From Halomontanus rarus (GTDB lineage: Archaea > Halobacteriota > Halobacteria > Halobacteriales > Natrialbaceae), in NCBI RefSeq assembly GCF_017357405.1, contig NZ_CP071598.1, positions 62,001 through 126,000 of the forward strand: a DNA stretch of 64,000 nt. Direction: 5' to 3'. How positions within the stretch are numbered: the stretch's first letter is position 1; the number at the start of each line of letters is the position of its first letter. This document shows, one piece after another, positions 1 through 10,000 of the stretch. The notes under the pieces were generated by a model. That model had not been told where the DNA came from and did no database searches. It worked only from the letters and a program-made list of their open reading frames with translations. Position numbers and translations under genes: made by a program.

Positions 1-138
1 GGCGTCGACGTCGCACACCGCCACTACGAGCGGATGATCCACGGGTTCGCGACCATGCTCGTCGATCCGGACCTCCCGCAGGCGAGGGAGGCTATCGCGG
101 ACGCCGGCGCGGACCTGCGCGCCTCGTTCGAGCGGTAG
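1..138 (+). CDS. C-terminal fragment of an alpha/beta hydrolase (partial)
   Basis: The window opens inside a reading frame that runs 45 codons to a TAG at 136-138. The fragment contains HYERMIHGFATM. The Y-x-x-MIHGF pattern is typical of the region carrying the catalytic histidine in hormone-sensitive-lipase-like esterases, where H of HGF completes the Ser-Asp-His triad. The nucleophile and the acid residue would lie upstream, outside the window. The call rests on one short motif, so the family is likely and the substrate unknown. About 175 bases without a gene follow before the next convergent gene. Confidence 0.5.
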   Translation, partial: GVDVAHRHYERMIHGFATMLVDPDLPQAREAIADAGADLRASFER

Positions 139-314
139 GTCGCTCGAGAAGGCCTTCGACGGCCCGTCCCGGACGAGATAGGATCGTTCCTCGACCGATG
201 TGCCCTCTCACCGAAACGCGGCCGAGCCCCGGTTGCGCCGGTGATCGGCGGTACTCGGCGGGCGACACCCGCGATCGGTTGCGCCGTCAGGTGATCGGAA
301 CCGACGTTTGACGG

Positions 315-2168
315 TCAGTCACCGGTGTATCGTATCGCCCCGTCGGACAGTTTCGGTGCGGCGTAAAGCACGTCGCGAATACCTTCGTCCGGCATTTCGA
401 TCTCCCAGTCGGCGCCGTTGTAAGCGCCGGCGTTCGGCTCGTACATCACCTCCATTTCGGGAACCGTCTGGTTCCACCACCACATCAGTTCCCGGTGATA
501 CCGTTCTTCGTCGGTCGTGTGCCACTGGACGATGTGTTCCGCGAGGTCGATCGTCTTCGTCCCGCTGGATCCGTCCGGATCCCCGATCGGTATCGGAATC
601 TCCGCCTCGACCGGGTAGTGCAGGATCGACGGTAACCACTCGAGGATGAGGCCCGTTCCCCACATGGTGGAGACGCCGTCCGCTCCGGACGCATCCGGCA
701 TCATGTGGTAGTTGCCGTTCTGTCGACGTTCGTCGAAGGTCGCCTGATCGAACGACTCCTGATCGACGGCGATGCCGAACTCCTCGAGGTTCCGACCGAG
801 CACCTGAAAGTCGGGGCGATCAGGGGCGTTCATGAAGCGGATCTCGAACCGTTCGCCGTCGGGTGTCACCCAATCGCCGCCCTCGCCCCGCTCGTACCCC
901 TCCTCCCTGAGAAGTTCCGCGGCGCGATCGGTGTCGTTCTGCCCGTATCTCGTGAAGTTTTGCACCCGCTCGACGGATGGGTGGGTGTCGTCTCGCAACA
1001 CTTCACCGGGGATTCGACACGGAGGCCACTCGAACGGACGGTTGACGCCCTGTAGCAGTTGTTCGACCTGCTGTTGGTCGAAGATGTGACAGACCGCTTT
1101 CCGGACGTTGGCGCTATCGAAGGGCGTCTCTCCGTCGGTTTCGTACCCGCAGTTGAACGCGAAGAGTTTGTTCGACGACCGCATCTCGTTGATGAGCGTG
1201 TGCTCGTCGGGAAGCTGGCTTTCAATGTCGTCCGCGACCGGGAATCCGCGGTGGGCCGCGTCGACCTGTTCCGCGATGTACGGCTGGGAGGGCTGTTCGG
1301 CATCCGAGAACAGTTTGAGCGAGTACTTTTCGAAGTTGATGTCTTCGGCGTTGGGATGGTCCTCGTACTTGACCATGATCGTCTCGATGTCGCCGACCGC
1401 CGAGACCCGGAACGGCCCGTTACCGACCGTTTCGGCGCTGAGTTCCGGTGAACTCGTCGTCGTAATCTCCTCGAGAACGCTCTCGGCTTCGTCGCCCTCT
1501 GCGTCTCTGAGTTGCTCCAACCACTGGGTCCACTGACCGTCGTGTTTGGTGTACAGCCCCCGGGAGTTGTCGCCCAGCGACCCGTTGAGCCAGTTCTGGA
1601 AGACATACTTTGAGGTGAACGAGTTGTGCAAGTGGATCCGTATCAGCCGGTCGTCCACCGCCTCGACTGATTCGATGACTTGATGGGGTCTCTCCCCCGG
1701 TTCGGCCGTCGAACGCAGGATCTCGAGCGCGAGCTGTAGTTGCGTGGCCCAGTCCTGTGCGACGACCTGGTCACCGTCGTGCCACGTCCACTGATCGCTG
1801 AAGGTGACGTCGAGCGTCGTCTCGTCCGACTTCTCCCAGCCCGTCGCGATGTGGGGGTACAGTTCGTCGTTCGGTTTCGAGTAGAGGATGGGTTGATCGA
1901 AGACGTTCGCACCCGGATGCCAGCAGCCGGACTGGGACGGATTGAACGGATTAAGGTGGCGGTCCGTGTGAGCCGTGGCGCTGGTCGTCGGATCGAAGAC
2001 GTCGAACTGCGCGTCGTACGACTGAGTCCCGCCACCGTCTCCGGTGTCGTCGTCGGGAGAACGCTCGTTCGAACAGCCGGCTAACAGACCGGCACTTCCC
2101 ACGCCCGTCCACGCGAGAAACCGCCGCCTCGTACTCGAACCCGGAGGTCGATCGTCGACAGTTGGCAT
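315..2168 (-). CDS. ABC transporter substrate-binding lipoprotein, family 5 (SBP_bac_5)
   Basis: A 617-residue extracytoplasmic binding protein of the peptide/oligosaccharide (Opp/Dpp) type. The N-terminus RRRFLAWTGVGSAGLLAGC is a Tat signal ending in a lipobox with Cys32, so the protein should be exported folded and lipid-anchored. An acidic, glycine-rich linker follows, then the family-5 fold with typical patches such as NVRKAVCHIFDQQQV (about residue 370) and WVTPDGERFEIRF. The ATG at 2166-2168 was chosen because it places the Tat motif at the N-terminus; the frame stays open for 151 more codons upstream, but that stretch has no signal sense. A TATA-like stretch lies near 2231-2238. No permease or ATPase adjoins it, so it is an orphan binding protein. 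The pectinolytic neighbours suggest an oligosaccharide ligand, which is inference. Confidence 0.88.
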   Translation of the reverse strand: MPTVDDRPPGSSTRRRFLAWTGVGSAGLLAGCSNERSPDDDTGDGGGTQSYDAQFDVFDPTTSATAHTDRHLNPFNPSQSGCWHPGANVFDQPILYSKPNDELYPHIATGWEKSDETTLDVTFSDQWTWHDGDQVVAQDWATQLQLALEILRSTAEPGERPHQVIESVEAVDDRLIRIHLHNSFTSKYVFQNWLNGSLGDNSRGLYTKHDGQWTQWLEQLRDAEGDEAESVLEEITTTSSPELSAETVGNGPFRVSAVGDIETIMVKYEDHPNAEDINFEKYSLKLFSDAEQPSQPYIAEQVDAAHRGFPVADDIESQLPDEHTLINEMRSSNKLFAFNCGYETDGETPFDSANVRKAVCHIFDQQQVEQLLQGVNRPFEWPPCRIPGEVLRDDTHPSVERVQNFTRYGQNDTDRAAELLREEGYERGEGGDWVTPDGERFEIRFMNAPDRPDFQVLGRNLEEFGIAVDQESFDQATFDERRQNGNYHMMPDASGADGVSTMWGTGLILEWLPSILHYPVEAEIPIPIGDPDGSSGTKTIDLAEHIVQWHTTDEERYHRELMWWWNQTVPEMEVMYEPNAGAYNGADWEIEMPDEGIRDVLYAAPKLSDGAIRYTGD

Positions 2169-2448
2169 AGCAAACCACTTCGCATCGCACTTGAAAGTGC
2201 TTCGCCGTGTTTTCAGAGAACGAGGCCGACCAAAATAACTAATAGATATTAGCTTTAGCAAGGTGGATTCACCATGCTCCTCGAATCCTGACTCTCCGAG
2301 GAGTATGCGTCCGAGTCGTCGTCTCGATTCGAATCGAGTACTACTCGTGAATCGGCAGGTCGACACCGCGAACGGGTCGGACGCGAGAGCGGCGGCGAGA
2401 AGTGGACGGTTCGACCGGTGGCTGACGACTCGACGGTTCGAACCGCGC

Positions 2449-5400
2449 TCAGAGAATGCGAACGTCGTCGAGCATCCCGGTCCTGCGAGTGCCGAAGCCG
2501 CCGTAGAGGTGCGTCGAGTCGGTGGCCGAGACCGAACCCGCCGTCTCACCGTCGGCGTCCTGCAGTTCGATCTCGATCGCTCCGTCGGTTCCCCAGTCGA
2601 CGACGTACTCGTAGATATCACCGATCTCGACGTCGATCGGGTCGCTCTCGGCCAGTTTCGTGTACTCGGGGGTCGACCACTCGTCCTCGGTGACCCGGTA
2701 GAACTGGATCCTGTCGTTCCAGGTGCGCACGAAGTAGAAGTTCTCGTGGCTCTCGATCCCGAAGGCGATTCCCATCACAGAGGTCGTCTCGGTCGCCGCG
2801 ACCTTCGCGGCGAACCGGTCCCCGGCCCGCGGGTATCGTGGGAGATCGGCGTGCGACGAGACCAGCGCGTCGCTCCCCGAGACGTTCTTGAGGCTGTACT
2901 CGCCCGTCGCGACCGGCTCGTCGGTGGTGATCTCGTAGTGGCCGGTGGCGCCGACGTACTCGCTCAGGTCGCCGTCCTCGAAGTCGTCGACGACCCCGGG
3001 TCCGTCCTCGTCCTCGTAGTCCCCGGTCGAGCCCGTCTCCACGCGGCGGGACCACGATCCGAGCCACGCGCGCGTTCCGCTCTCGGGGATCGACAGCGAG
3101 CGGGTGTTCTCCGGCAACTCGGGGTAATCGCCGATGATCTCCTCGTGGTCGATCCAGGCGTGGTCCAGCCCCGAGCCGCCGGGCAGGTTGCCCTCGGTCG
3201 GCTCCCAGTTGGCCACGTTACGGACGATCCGCCGGTCGTGGTAGGTCCGGTTGGCGGGGCGCGCGCCGGCGTTCTCGAAGACGTGTTCCTCGACCTCGTC
3301 GGCCGACAGCGCCTCGAGTCCCTCGGGCCACACCGGCGGCGAGTTCACCCGGTTGATCCCGTCTGCGACCAGCGGCTGCTCCTCGGGCCGCGCGTAGTTG
3401 TCCGCGGCGTAGATTTCGCCCTCGTGGGTGTCCATGTCGCTGATCGCCGGGCCATTGACGTCGCCGCGGATGTAGGCGTTGCCGACGATGCTGGCGGTCG
3501 TCTCGCTCGAGCAACCGATCGCGTTCCGGAAGTCGTAGCTGACGTTGTTGACGACGACCGAGGTTCCGGACTGCAGGCGCGGGTTCCGCGTGAGGTTCGA
3601 CGCCCAGAGGTTGCCCATCATCGCGAAGTTCTCGTAGCCGGAGCCGATAAGCGACCCGGCGGAGTGGCCGTTGCCGCCCTGGTGGAAGTCGGAGTTCCGG
3701 AGCGCCTCCGAGACGATGCAGTTCGATATCGTGACGTTCTCCCCGTAGGCGGAGAGGGTCTCGTCGGTCCCCCACGCCGCGGTCACGTGGTCGAAAATGA
3801 CGTTCCGGCGGTTCCGCTCGGTTCCCACCGCGTCGCCCGCGCTCGACGTGTCGTCGCCGCGCCGGATCCGGATGTGCTGGATCACGCAATCGTCGGCGTC
3901 GATGAAGAGCCCGCCCCTGACCAGGGTGATCCCCGGCGACGGCGCGGTCTGGCCGGCGATGTAGAACTCGTCGTTGTGGACGCCGATGCCGCCCTCGAGG
4001 TCGATCGATCCGCTGGTCTCGAAGACGATCAGCCGTTCGCCGTCGACGGAGAGCGCGGTCGCCAGTTGCTCTCTCGTCGGTTCCCGCACCACGATCACCG
4101 GCGTGTCGTCGTCGAGCCACGACGCCACGTCGGCGAACCCGTCGGCGGGGTCGAAGCGGGACGCGCTCGAGGGGCCGGCCGCGGCCTCGCTCTCTCCTCC
4201 GTCGGCGTGACTTGGCGTGGCGAACCGGAGCGGGTCGCTCGTGACGGTGTCGATGCCGTCCGCGTCGAGCGCCGCCCTGACCTCGTAGTAGCGTCTGCTC
4301 GTGAGATCCGAGACGTCCCGTTCGAACGAACCCGACGAGGTGATCGTCTCCGCGGCCGACGCGCTCCACGAGTCGACGTTGAGCTCGCGGTACTGGAAGG
4401 ACACCTCGGCCGACGAAATTCCGTGGAGATCCGCCGCACCGTGGAACGTCGCCGAGTCCGCATCGACGCCGGTCACCGACTCGATCCGGACGATGCTCGG
4501 CGTCTCGAACGAGGCCGTCGTGCTGACGGCCTCGTCGCCGTCGGCATCCACCGCGACCGCGCGGTACTCGTACTCCTGCTGGGGGGAGAGCCCCGAAACC
4601 TCGCGGCTGAACGAACCGGGCGCCGAGAGCGTCTCCGCGTCCGTCGCGGTCCACTCGTCGGCGCCCGCCTCGCGGTACTCGAAGGAGACGTCGGCCGACG
4701 AGGCGTCGCCGAGGTCCTCGAGCGACCCGTGGAGCGCGGCCGACGTCGCGGTCACGTCCGTCGCCGATTCGGTCGACACGACCGGGACGCCCTCCGCGAC
4801 GGAGACGCTGCCGGCGACCTCGACGGGTCCGATGTCCCGGTTACTGTCGGGGGAGAGCCCGGAGAGCGCCCTGTATTCGGCGGTGCACAGCGTCCCCACG
4901 TTGTGGCTCGTGACGGGGAGGCCGACGTATGCGTCGGTACTCAGATCGATCTCGTCGGCGGTGAGTCGGCCGATCCGGGTCCAGTCGTTCCCGTCGGTCG
5001 AACCGAACGCCTCGATCGCGTCGCCCTGACGCCTGAGTCGCAGCCAGTCGGCCTGCACGTTCCCGCCGGAAACCTCCCCGATCTCCTCCCCGCCTGCAGT
5101 CGTGCTCACGGTGTCCTCGCCCGCGTCGGGTCGCCACTGCAGCGCCGCGTCGTTCGACGGGACGCGCCGGAGCATGACGTTTCTGGCGTCGGCGTCCAGC
5201 GTCTCTCGTACCATGATCCCCGCTTTCGCGTAGGAACTGGTGTCCTCGAGAAACGAGTTGTGAACGACGACGTCGAAGTCTCCGCTCACCTCCTGATAGT
5301 AGAAGTGGAAGGCGTCTTCCGTACTCCAGATGTCGTACCCGCCTCCCTGCACGGTGACGATCGTCGCCGCGGCGGCGCTTCCGCTGAACAGCGCCGGTAC

Positions 5401-5460
5401 GGTTATGCCGATACTCCCTGCGCCGAGCGTGCGAAGGAACGCACGTCTGTTAGGCGTCAT
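2449..5460 (-). CDS. Tat-exported multidomain pectate lyase (PL1-type)
   Basis: A 1003-residue secreted enzyme predicted to cleave polygalacturonate by beta-elimination. The N-terminus MTPNRRAFLRTLGAGS is a Tat signal with an AAA cleavage region near residue 32. Visible modules are a DUF1349-like lectin-type domain (about 33-200, ending in AYVGLPVTSHN), two fibronectin-III-like repeats (about 230-320 and 320-415), a right-handed beta-helix with PL1 features (about 440-800) and a concanavalin-like C-terminal domain (about 825-1003). Within the helix, NVIFDHVTAAWGTDETLS and the RNPRL segment match the conserved DH and R-x-P regions of bacterial pectate lyases, the latter carrying the likely catalytic arginine. 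The ATG at 5458-5460 lies about 35 bases after a TATA-like box. It is divergent from the MFS gene. Family is confident; the exact cleavage pattern is not known. Confidence 0.9.
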   Translation of the reverse strand: MTPNRRAFLRTLGAGSIGITVPALFSGSAAAATIVTVQGGGYDIWSTEDAFHFYYQEVSGDFDVVVHNSFLEDTSSYAKAGIMVRETLDADARNVMLRRVPSNDAALQWRPDAGEDTVSTTAGGEEIGEVSGGNVQADWLRLRRQGDAIEAFGSTDGNDWTRIGRLTADEIDLSTDAYVGLPVTSHNVGTLCTAEYRALSGLSPDSNRDIGPVEVAGSVSVAEGVPVVSTESATDVTATSAALHGSLEDLGDASSADVSFEYREAGADEWTATDAETLSAPGSFSREVSGLSPQQEYEYRAVAVDADGDEAVSTTASFETPSIVRIESVTGVDADSATFHGAADLHGISSAEVSFQYRELNVDSWSASAAETITSSGSFERDVSDLTSRRYYEVRAALDADGIDTVTSDPLRFATPSHADGGESEAAAGPSSASRFDPADGFADVASWLDDDTPVIVVREPTREQLATALSVDGERLIVFETSGSIDLEGGIGVHNDEFYIAGQTAPSPGITLVRGGLFIDADDCVIQHIRIRRGDDTSSAGDAVGTERNRRNVIFDHVTAAWGTDETLSAYGENVTISNCIVSEALRNSDFHQGGNGHSAGSLIGSGYENFAMMGNLWASNLTRNPRLQSGTSVVVNNVSYDFRNAIGCSSETTASIVGNAYIRGDVNGPAISDMDTHEGEIYAADNYARPEEQPLVADGINRVNSPPVWPEGLEALSADEVEEHVFENAGARPANRTYHDRRIVRNVANWEPTEGNLPGGSGLDHAWIDHEEIIGDYPELPENTRSLSIPESGTRAWLGSWSRRVETGSTGDYEDEDGPGVVDDFEDGDLSEYVGATGHYEITTDEPVATGEYSLKNVSGSDALVSSHADLPRYPRAGDRFAAKVAATETTSVMGIAFGIESHENFYFVRTWNDRIQFYRVTEDEWSTPEYTKLAESDPIDVEIGDIYEYVVDWGTDGAIEIELQDADGETAGSVSATDSTHLYGGFGTRRTGMLDDVRIL

Positions 5461-5490
5461 CTTGTAACACCGATCGCTATTACTACAAAC

Positions 5491-5500
5491 GATCGTATAA
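5491..5500 (-). promoter_or_regulatory. TATA-like box of the pectate lyase gene
   Basis: On the minus strand this reads TTATACGATC, centred about 37 bases before the ATG at 5460. That would give an mRNA with a leader of roughly 10 bases. The operator-like palindrome at 5501-5526 directly abuts its upstream side. Confidence 0.5.
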
Positions 5501-5526
5501 CTATTGTTGACAATCATTGACAATAG
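5501..5526. promoter_or_regulatory. Imperfect palindrome / double TTGACAAT site, possible operator
   Basis: A 26-base element begins CTATTGT and ends ACAATAG, a perfect 7-base inverted repeat. It also holds two direct copies of TTGACAAT at 5507-5514 and 5517-5524, ten bases apart (one helical turn). It sits immediately upstream of the TATA-like box of the pectate lyase gene, a position typical of activator sites in archaea. The regulator is unknown. Confidence 0.4.
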
Positions 5527-5593
5527 ACTGTATCTTTTCGTTATACGTCTCGAGCGACCGCGGCCCGATCGGTAGCGGAGCGACCATAAACAC

Positions 5594-5600
5594 ATTTATC
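5594..5600 (+). promoter_or_regulatory. TATA-like box upstream of the MFS gene
   Basis: ATTTATC lies 28 bases before the ATG at 5625. It is too close to the in-frame TTG at 5615 for that codon to be in the transcript. It therefore argues that the transcript begins at the mini-ORF start and that the MFS protein starts at GTG 5657. Confidence 0.5.
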
Positions 5601-5624
5601 CTCCGACCGTCCGATTGCCGGACG

Positions 5625-5660
5625 ATGACCGGTACCGAGGCGAGGGCCCGATCGTCGTGA
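5625..5660 (+). CDS. Leaderless 11-codon mini-ORF overlapping the MFS start
   Basis: ATG at 5625 opens MTGTEARARSS and stops at TGA 5658-5660. The last bases form GTGA, so the stop overlaps the GTG start of the transporter by two bases. The ATG lies 28 bases after a TATA-like box, the spacing of a leaderless start. Translation of this peptide would deliver ribosomes to the GTG. No function for the peptide itself is suggested. It could be chance, but the same layout occurs at three other promoters in this window. Confidence 0.45.
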   Translation: MTGTEARARSS

Positions 5661-6928
5661 CCCTCGAGTCCGCCGTTCGCAGGCGACAGCTCGCGATCCT
5701 GGTCGCCATCGCGATCAGCCACATCACCGCGGGGGCCCTGTTCGGGACGTCGGTCGCCTACTACATCGGCCTCGAGGGGTCGCCGTTTCTCGTCTCGCTG
5801 GCCTTCGCCGTCTTCTCGCTCGGCCTGCTGGTGTTCGCTCCGGTCTGGGGGGCGATCGCGGACATCACCGGCCGGCGAAAGGCCGTCGTCGTGGGGACGT
5901 CTCTCGGGACGGTGCTCGCCGTCGCTCCGCTGACCGCGGCGAACCCGGTGTGGCTCGAGATCGCTTCCCGTGGACTGTTTGCGGTGTTCGTCGCGGGCTT
6001 TCAGTCGACGATGCTGACGATCGTCAGCGAGTCGGGCGGCGATCACGGCAGGGGGCGAGCCATCGGATTCTACAGCAGCGCGGAGTCGGTTGGAGACATC
6101 GTCGGGCAACTGCTGGTCGGCTACCTGCTGGGAGTGCTCTTTCCGAACCAGCTCTACCTCGTCATCGTCGTCGTCGGAATCGTCTCGACGACGCTGGTAC
6201 TGCTGATCACGGATCCGACACCGGAACCCGACGAGCCGGCGACGGTAGCGCGCTTCCGTGACGAGTTCCGGCGGCGGTTCGCGCCGCGGTCGGTTCGGAA
6301 CGGCTTTCCGGACGGGCACGGGCTCGGCTGGCTGTACGTCGGACTCTTCCTGCGGAACATGACCCAGAAGGGAGTGTCGGCGGTGCTTCCGGTCTACCTC
6401 ACCCAGACCGTCGGGCTCACCGAGTTCCTGATGGGCGTCGTCCTCGCGGTCAGCCCGACGATCCGGACCGTCGCGATGTACGGTTTCGGTCGCCTGTCGG
6501 ACGCCATCGGTCGGAAACACCTCATCGTCCTCGGGATCGGCGGCGCGGCCGGACAGGCGCTGGTGCTCGTCGGGGCGACGATTCCGACCGCCCTCCCCGC
6601 TCGAGTGGGGCTCAGCGCGCTCGCGTTCGTCGTCCACGCGGTCACCTTCTCGGCGCTGACGATCGGGACGATCGCCTTCATCAGCGACGTCGCGCCGCTC
6701 GACCGGGAGTCCGAGTTGATCGGGTTGCGGTCGACCGCCCGTGGCGCGGGGGGCGTCGTCGGACCGCTCGCGGTGGGTGCGCTGGCGACGGTCACCGACT
6801 ATCCGACCTCGTTCGTCGTCATCAGCGTCGTCTCGATCGTCGCGACGGTGCTCGTGGCGACCAGAGTCACGGAGAGTTACGAGGGTTCGGGCGGTCTCGA
6901 GGCCGCTTCGGGCGAGCCCGCGGAGTGA
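5657..6928 (+). CDS. Major facilitator superfamily (MFS) transporter
   Basis: A membrane transporter of 423 residues with about 12 hydrophobic segments, starting with LAILVAIAISHITAGALFG. The loop after the second helix reads GAIADITGRRKAV, which is the MFS signature between helices 2 and 3; a related FGRLSDAIGRKHLIV motif opens the second half. It lies between the divergent pectate lyase and the GH106 gene, so a sugar or drug substrate is possible; none can be assigned. The start is uncertain. An upstream in-frame TTG at 5615 would add 14 residues, but it lies only about 18 bases after the TATA-like box and would precede the predicted transcript start. The GTG at 5657 is preferred because it is coupled to the mini-ORF at 5625-5660. 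Confidence 0.88.
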   Translation: MTLESAVRRRQLAILVAIAISHITAGALFGTSVAYYIGLEGSPFLVSLAFAVFSLGLLVFAPVWGAIADITGRRKAVVVGTSLGTVLAVAPLTAANPVWLEIASRGLFAVFVAGFQSTMLTIVSESGGDHGRGRAIGFYSSAESVGDIVGQLLVGYLLGVLFPNQLYLVIVVVGIVSTTLVLLITDPTPEPDEPATVARFRDEFRRRFAPRSVRNGFPDGHGLGWLYVGLFLRNMTQKGVSAVLPVYLTQTVGLTEFLMGVVLAVSPTIRTVAMYGFGRLSDAIGRKHLIVLGIGGAAGQALVLVGATIPTALPARVGLSALAFVVHAVTFSALTIGTIAFISDVAPLDRESELIGLRSTARGAGGVVGPLAVGALATVTDYPTSFVVISVVSIVATVLVATRVTESYEGSGGLEAASGEPAE

Positions 6929-7017
6929 CGGGCCGGCGTCGCCGTCGGGACGGCGCGAACGCGGCCGAGCCGGAGAACGCCTCCCCATCAGGTATCTCTA
7001 AGTATCCCCGTCACCCG

Positions 7018-10000
7018 ATGGTGGGCATGGCGACAGAGCACGATCGAGAGCCGAGTACGCTCCGCGCCGGCTTTCGATCCCCGCCGGCGACCGAGTACGG
7101 AAACGTCCCGTTCTGGTGGTGGGACGGCGACGAACTGAGCGAGGACCGGATCACCGAACAGCTCGAGACCCTGCAGGAGAAGGGCGTCGAGGCGGTCTGC
7201 TTCGAGCAGAAGTACCCCCACGGTTCCCCCGAGGGGCCGCAGGCGCCGTACTTCTCCGAGGAGTGGTGGGAGTACATGGCCCACACGGTCGCCGAGTGCG
7301 ACCGGCTGGGGATGTCGCTGTGGATCCACGACCTGACCTACCACCACAGCCCACCTCAGTGGAAGCGCTACTGGCAGAACCACGTCGAGGGCGAGATCGA
7401 CGACCACCCCGAGTTTCAGGGACACGTCCTCGACCGCGTCTCCGCGGACATCGAGGCGGGTGAGACGGCCGAACTCGAGTTTCCCGAGTCGTTCACGCCG
7501 CTGTCGATCGCGGCGTATCCGGTGACGGACGCCGGTGACGAGGCGGACCCGACCGGCGACGACCGTCTCGACCTCGAGAACGAAATCGACCTCGAGGCCG
7601 AATCCGGATACGAGTGCGGCGAGGAGGTCGAAGCGGGCGGATTCGAGTGGACCGCACCGAACGGCGAGGCGGGTATCGAGGCTGAAACGTACCACGTCGC
7701 CGCCGTCGGCTACCGGCCCGAAGGACTGTGTCGGACCACTCGAGACGTCGTCGACCGCATCCTCGAACTCCACTACGGCGAGTACGTCGAGCGCTTCGGG
7801 GACGACCTCGGCGACCCCATCGTCGGCACGTTCCAGGACGAACTGTACGTCATGCAGGGAACGATCCCCTGTGACGAGCGCGTCGTCGACCGCTACCGGG
7901 CCGAGTGGGGCGAGGACCTCGAGTCGAAGCTGATCGCGCTGTTCGAAGACTGCGGCCCCGAAACGCGCGCCGTCCGGGCGCGCTACTACGACGTGATCGT
8001 GACGGTGCTCGAGGAGAACTGGTTCCGTCCGCTTCACGAGTGGCACGAGCGCAGAGGGTTGCGGTTCGCCCACGACAACTGGGGCCGAAACGACCTCACG
8101 GAGCACGCGACCGAGTACGGCGACTACATGCGGACGATGCGGTGGTTTCAGGAGCCGGGCTACGACGACGGCGGTGCCTTCGAGGGGATCGGCACGCGAA
8201 ACTTCTTCGACGGGAAGCTGGCCTCGTCGATCGCGGCCTGTTACGACCGCGACCGCGTCTGGGGCGAGTTGCTCCACACGACCGGCTGGGGCTTCCCGCT
8301 CGACCTTCACTTCGCGGCGATCGCGGAGAACGCCTGCTACGGCCTCGACCACTACAACAAGCACGGCCTCTACTACGCGACACTCGGCGGCTGGTACGAA
8401 CACGCGCCGCCGGACACCCACTTCCGGCAACCCTACTGGGAGCAGATGGAGGCGTTCAACGACGCCGTCACCCGGCTCATGTACCTCTGTGCGCAGGGCG
8501 AGACGGTCGTCGACCTCGCGATGTTGTACCCGATCACGTCCGTCCAGGCCCACCGACTGGCCGGCGGCGACATCGAGGTCGACGGCCCGGGCGGCCACCA
8601 CCAACCCGAACTCGAGGACGAAGCCACCGAGATCGACGAGCGCACGCGGGAGATCGCCGAGGACCTCTACACCGACGTCTCGGACCTGCTGTTCGTCGAT
8701 CGCGAGACGCTCCGAGACGGCCACGTCGCGAACGGCCGGCTCGCCGTCGCCGGCCGGACGGCCGACGTCTTCGTTCTCGGTCCCGTGAGCACCGTCCGAC
8801 GGGACGTCCTCGAGACCGCCGCCGCCCTCGTCGACGAGGGCGGCACCGTGCTCTCGATCGGCCGGCTCCCGACGGCGACGGTCGAGGACGGCGCGGACGA
8901 CGAGCGACTCGAGGAGCTACTCGAGCGGATCTTCGGCGACGGGCTCGAGCGGTGGCGGAGTGGCTCGGAATCGGGATCGCGATCGAACACCGACGACGAC
9001 CCGGTCGTCGCCGAACGCGCCGACGGCGGCGTCGCAATCCTCGCCGACGAGGTCGACGGACTCGCGTCGGTCCTCGATCGGTACGCCGACCGCGACGTTC
9101 ACGCTCCCGAGGACGTCTACTACATCCACCAGCGGGTCGACGACCAGGATATCTACCTCCTGTTGAACACCCGCGACGAGGCGCGAACGCTCGAGGTCGA
9201 CCTCCGGGCGACCGGCCGTCCCGAGCGGTGGGACGTCCAGGCAGGGACGGTCGAACCGATCCACGCCTTCGCCCGACGAGACGGGTACACGACGCTCGAA
9301 CTCGAGTTCGCTCCCCACGAGTTCCACGTAATCGGATTCGACGGCGAGAGTGGGGTCGGCGCGAGCGTCACCGGGACGTCACTCGGGGCGATCGACGGCC
9401 TCGAAACTGACGACGGAATCCGCGTCTCCGGATACGCGGCCGAGTCGGGAACCCACGAGGCGACCGTCGACGCGGGCAGCGAGGTCCGCACGGCCGAGAG
9501 CGAGTTCGTCGACGTTCCCGCTCCCGTGGCACTCGAGGACGGCTGGACGTTCGAACTCGAACCGACGCTCGACAACCGGTGGGGCGACGTCCGCTACCCC
9601 GCGAGCGAGGGCTCAATCGGCGCCGAGGTCAAGGAGTTCGAGCACCGTTCGGAACACGCGGGCCCCGGCGAGCGGACCGACGGCCTCGAAGAGGGGTGGC
9701 ACGAGTCGGCGGCCGATTCCGAGTCAGGCGACGGCTGGGAACCCACTCGGATCTCCTACGGACCCTACTTCTGGAGCCGAACCGGCGAGGCGGACCCCGA
9801 CGCCGTGGCGACGCCGCCCGAATCGGTCGACGGCTGGGAGCCCTACGAGTTCTCGACCGAGATCGGCACGCCGGGCACCCACCCCGACGATCACGGGTTC
9901 AACGGCGTGCTAAGCGACGACTTCCTCGTCGCCGAGGACGAGCCGACCCACTTCTGGACCACCGTTTCCGGGACCGGCGAGCGCGTCGCCTGCCACTACG

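Noticed and set aside
2263..5520. Long plus-strand open frame of 1085 codons
   Set aside because: It is the antisense shadow of the pectate lyase gene; its product is rich in Arg/Val with no domain, while the minus frame has a Tat signal and clear modules.
5501..6988. Minus-strand open frame opposite the MFS gene
   Set aside because: The product is Arg/Asp-rich low complexity and lacks hydrophobic segments; the plus frame is a clear 12-helix transporter.
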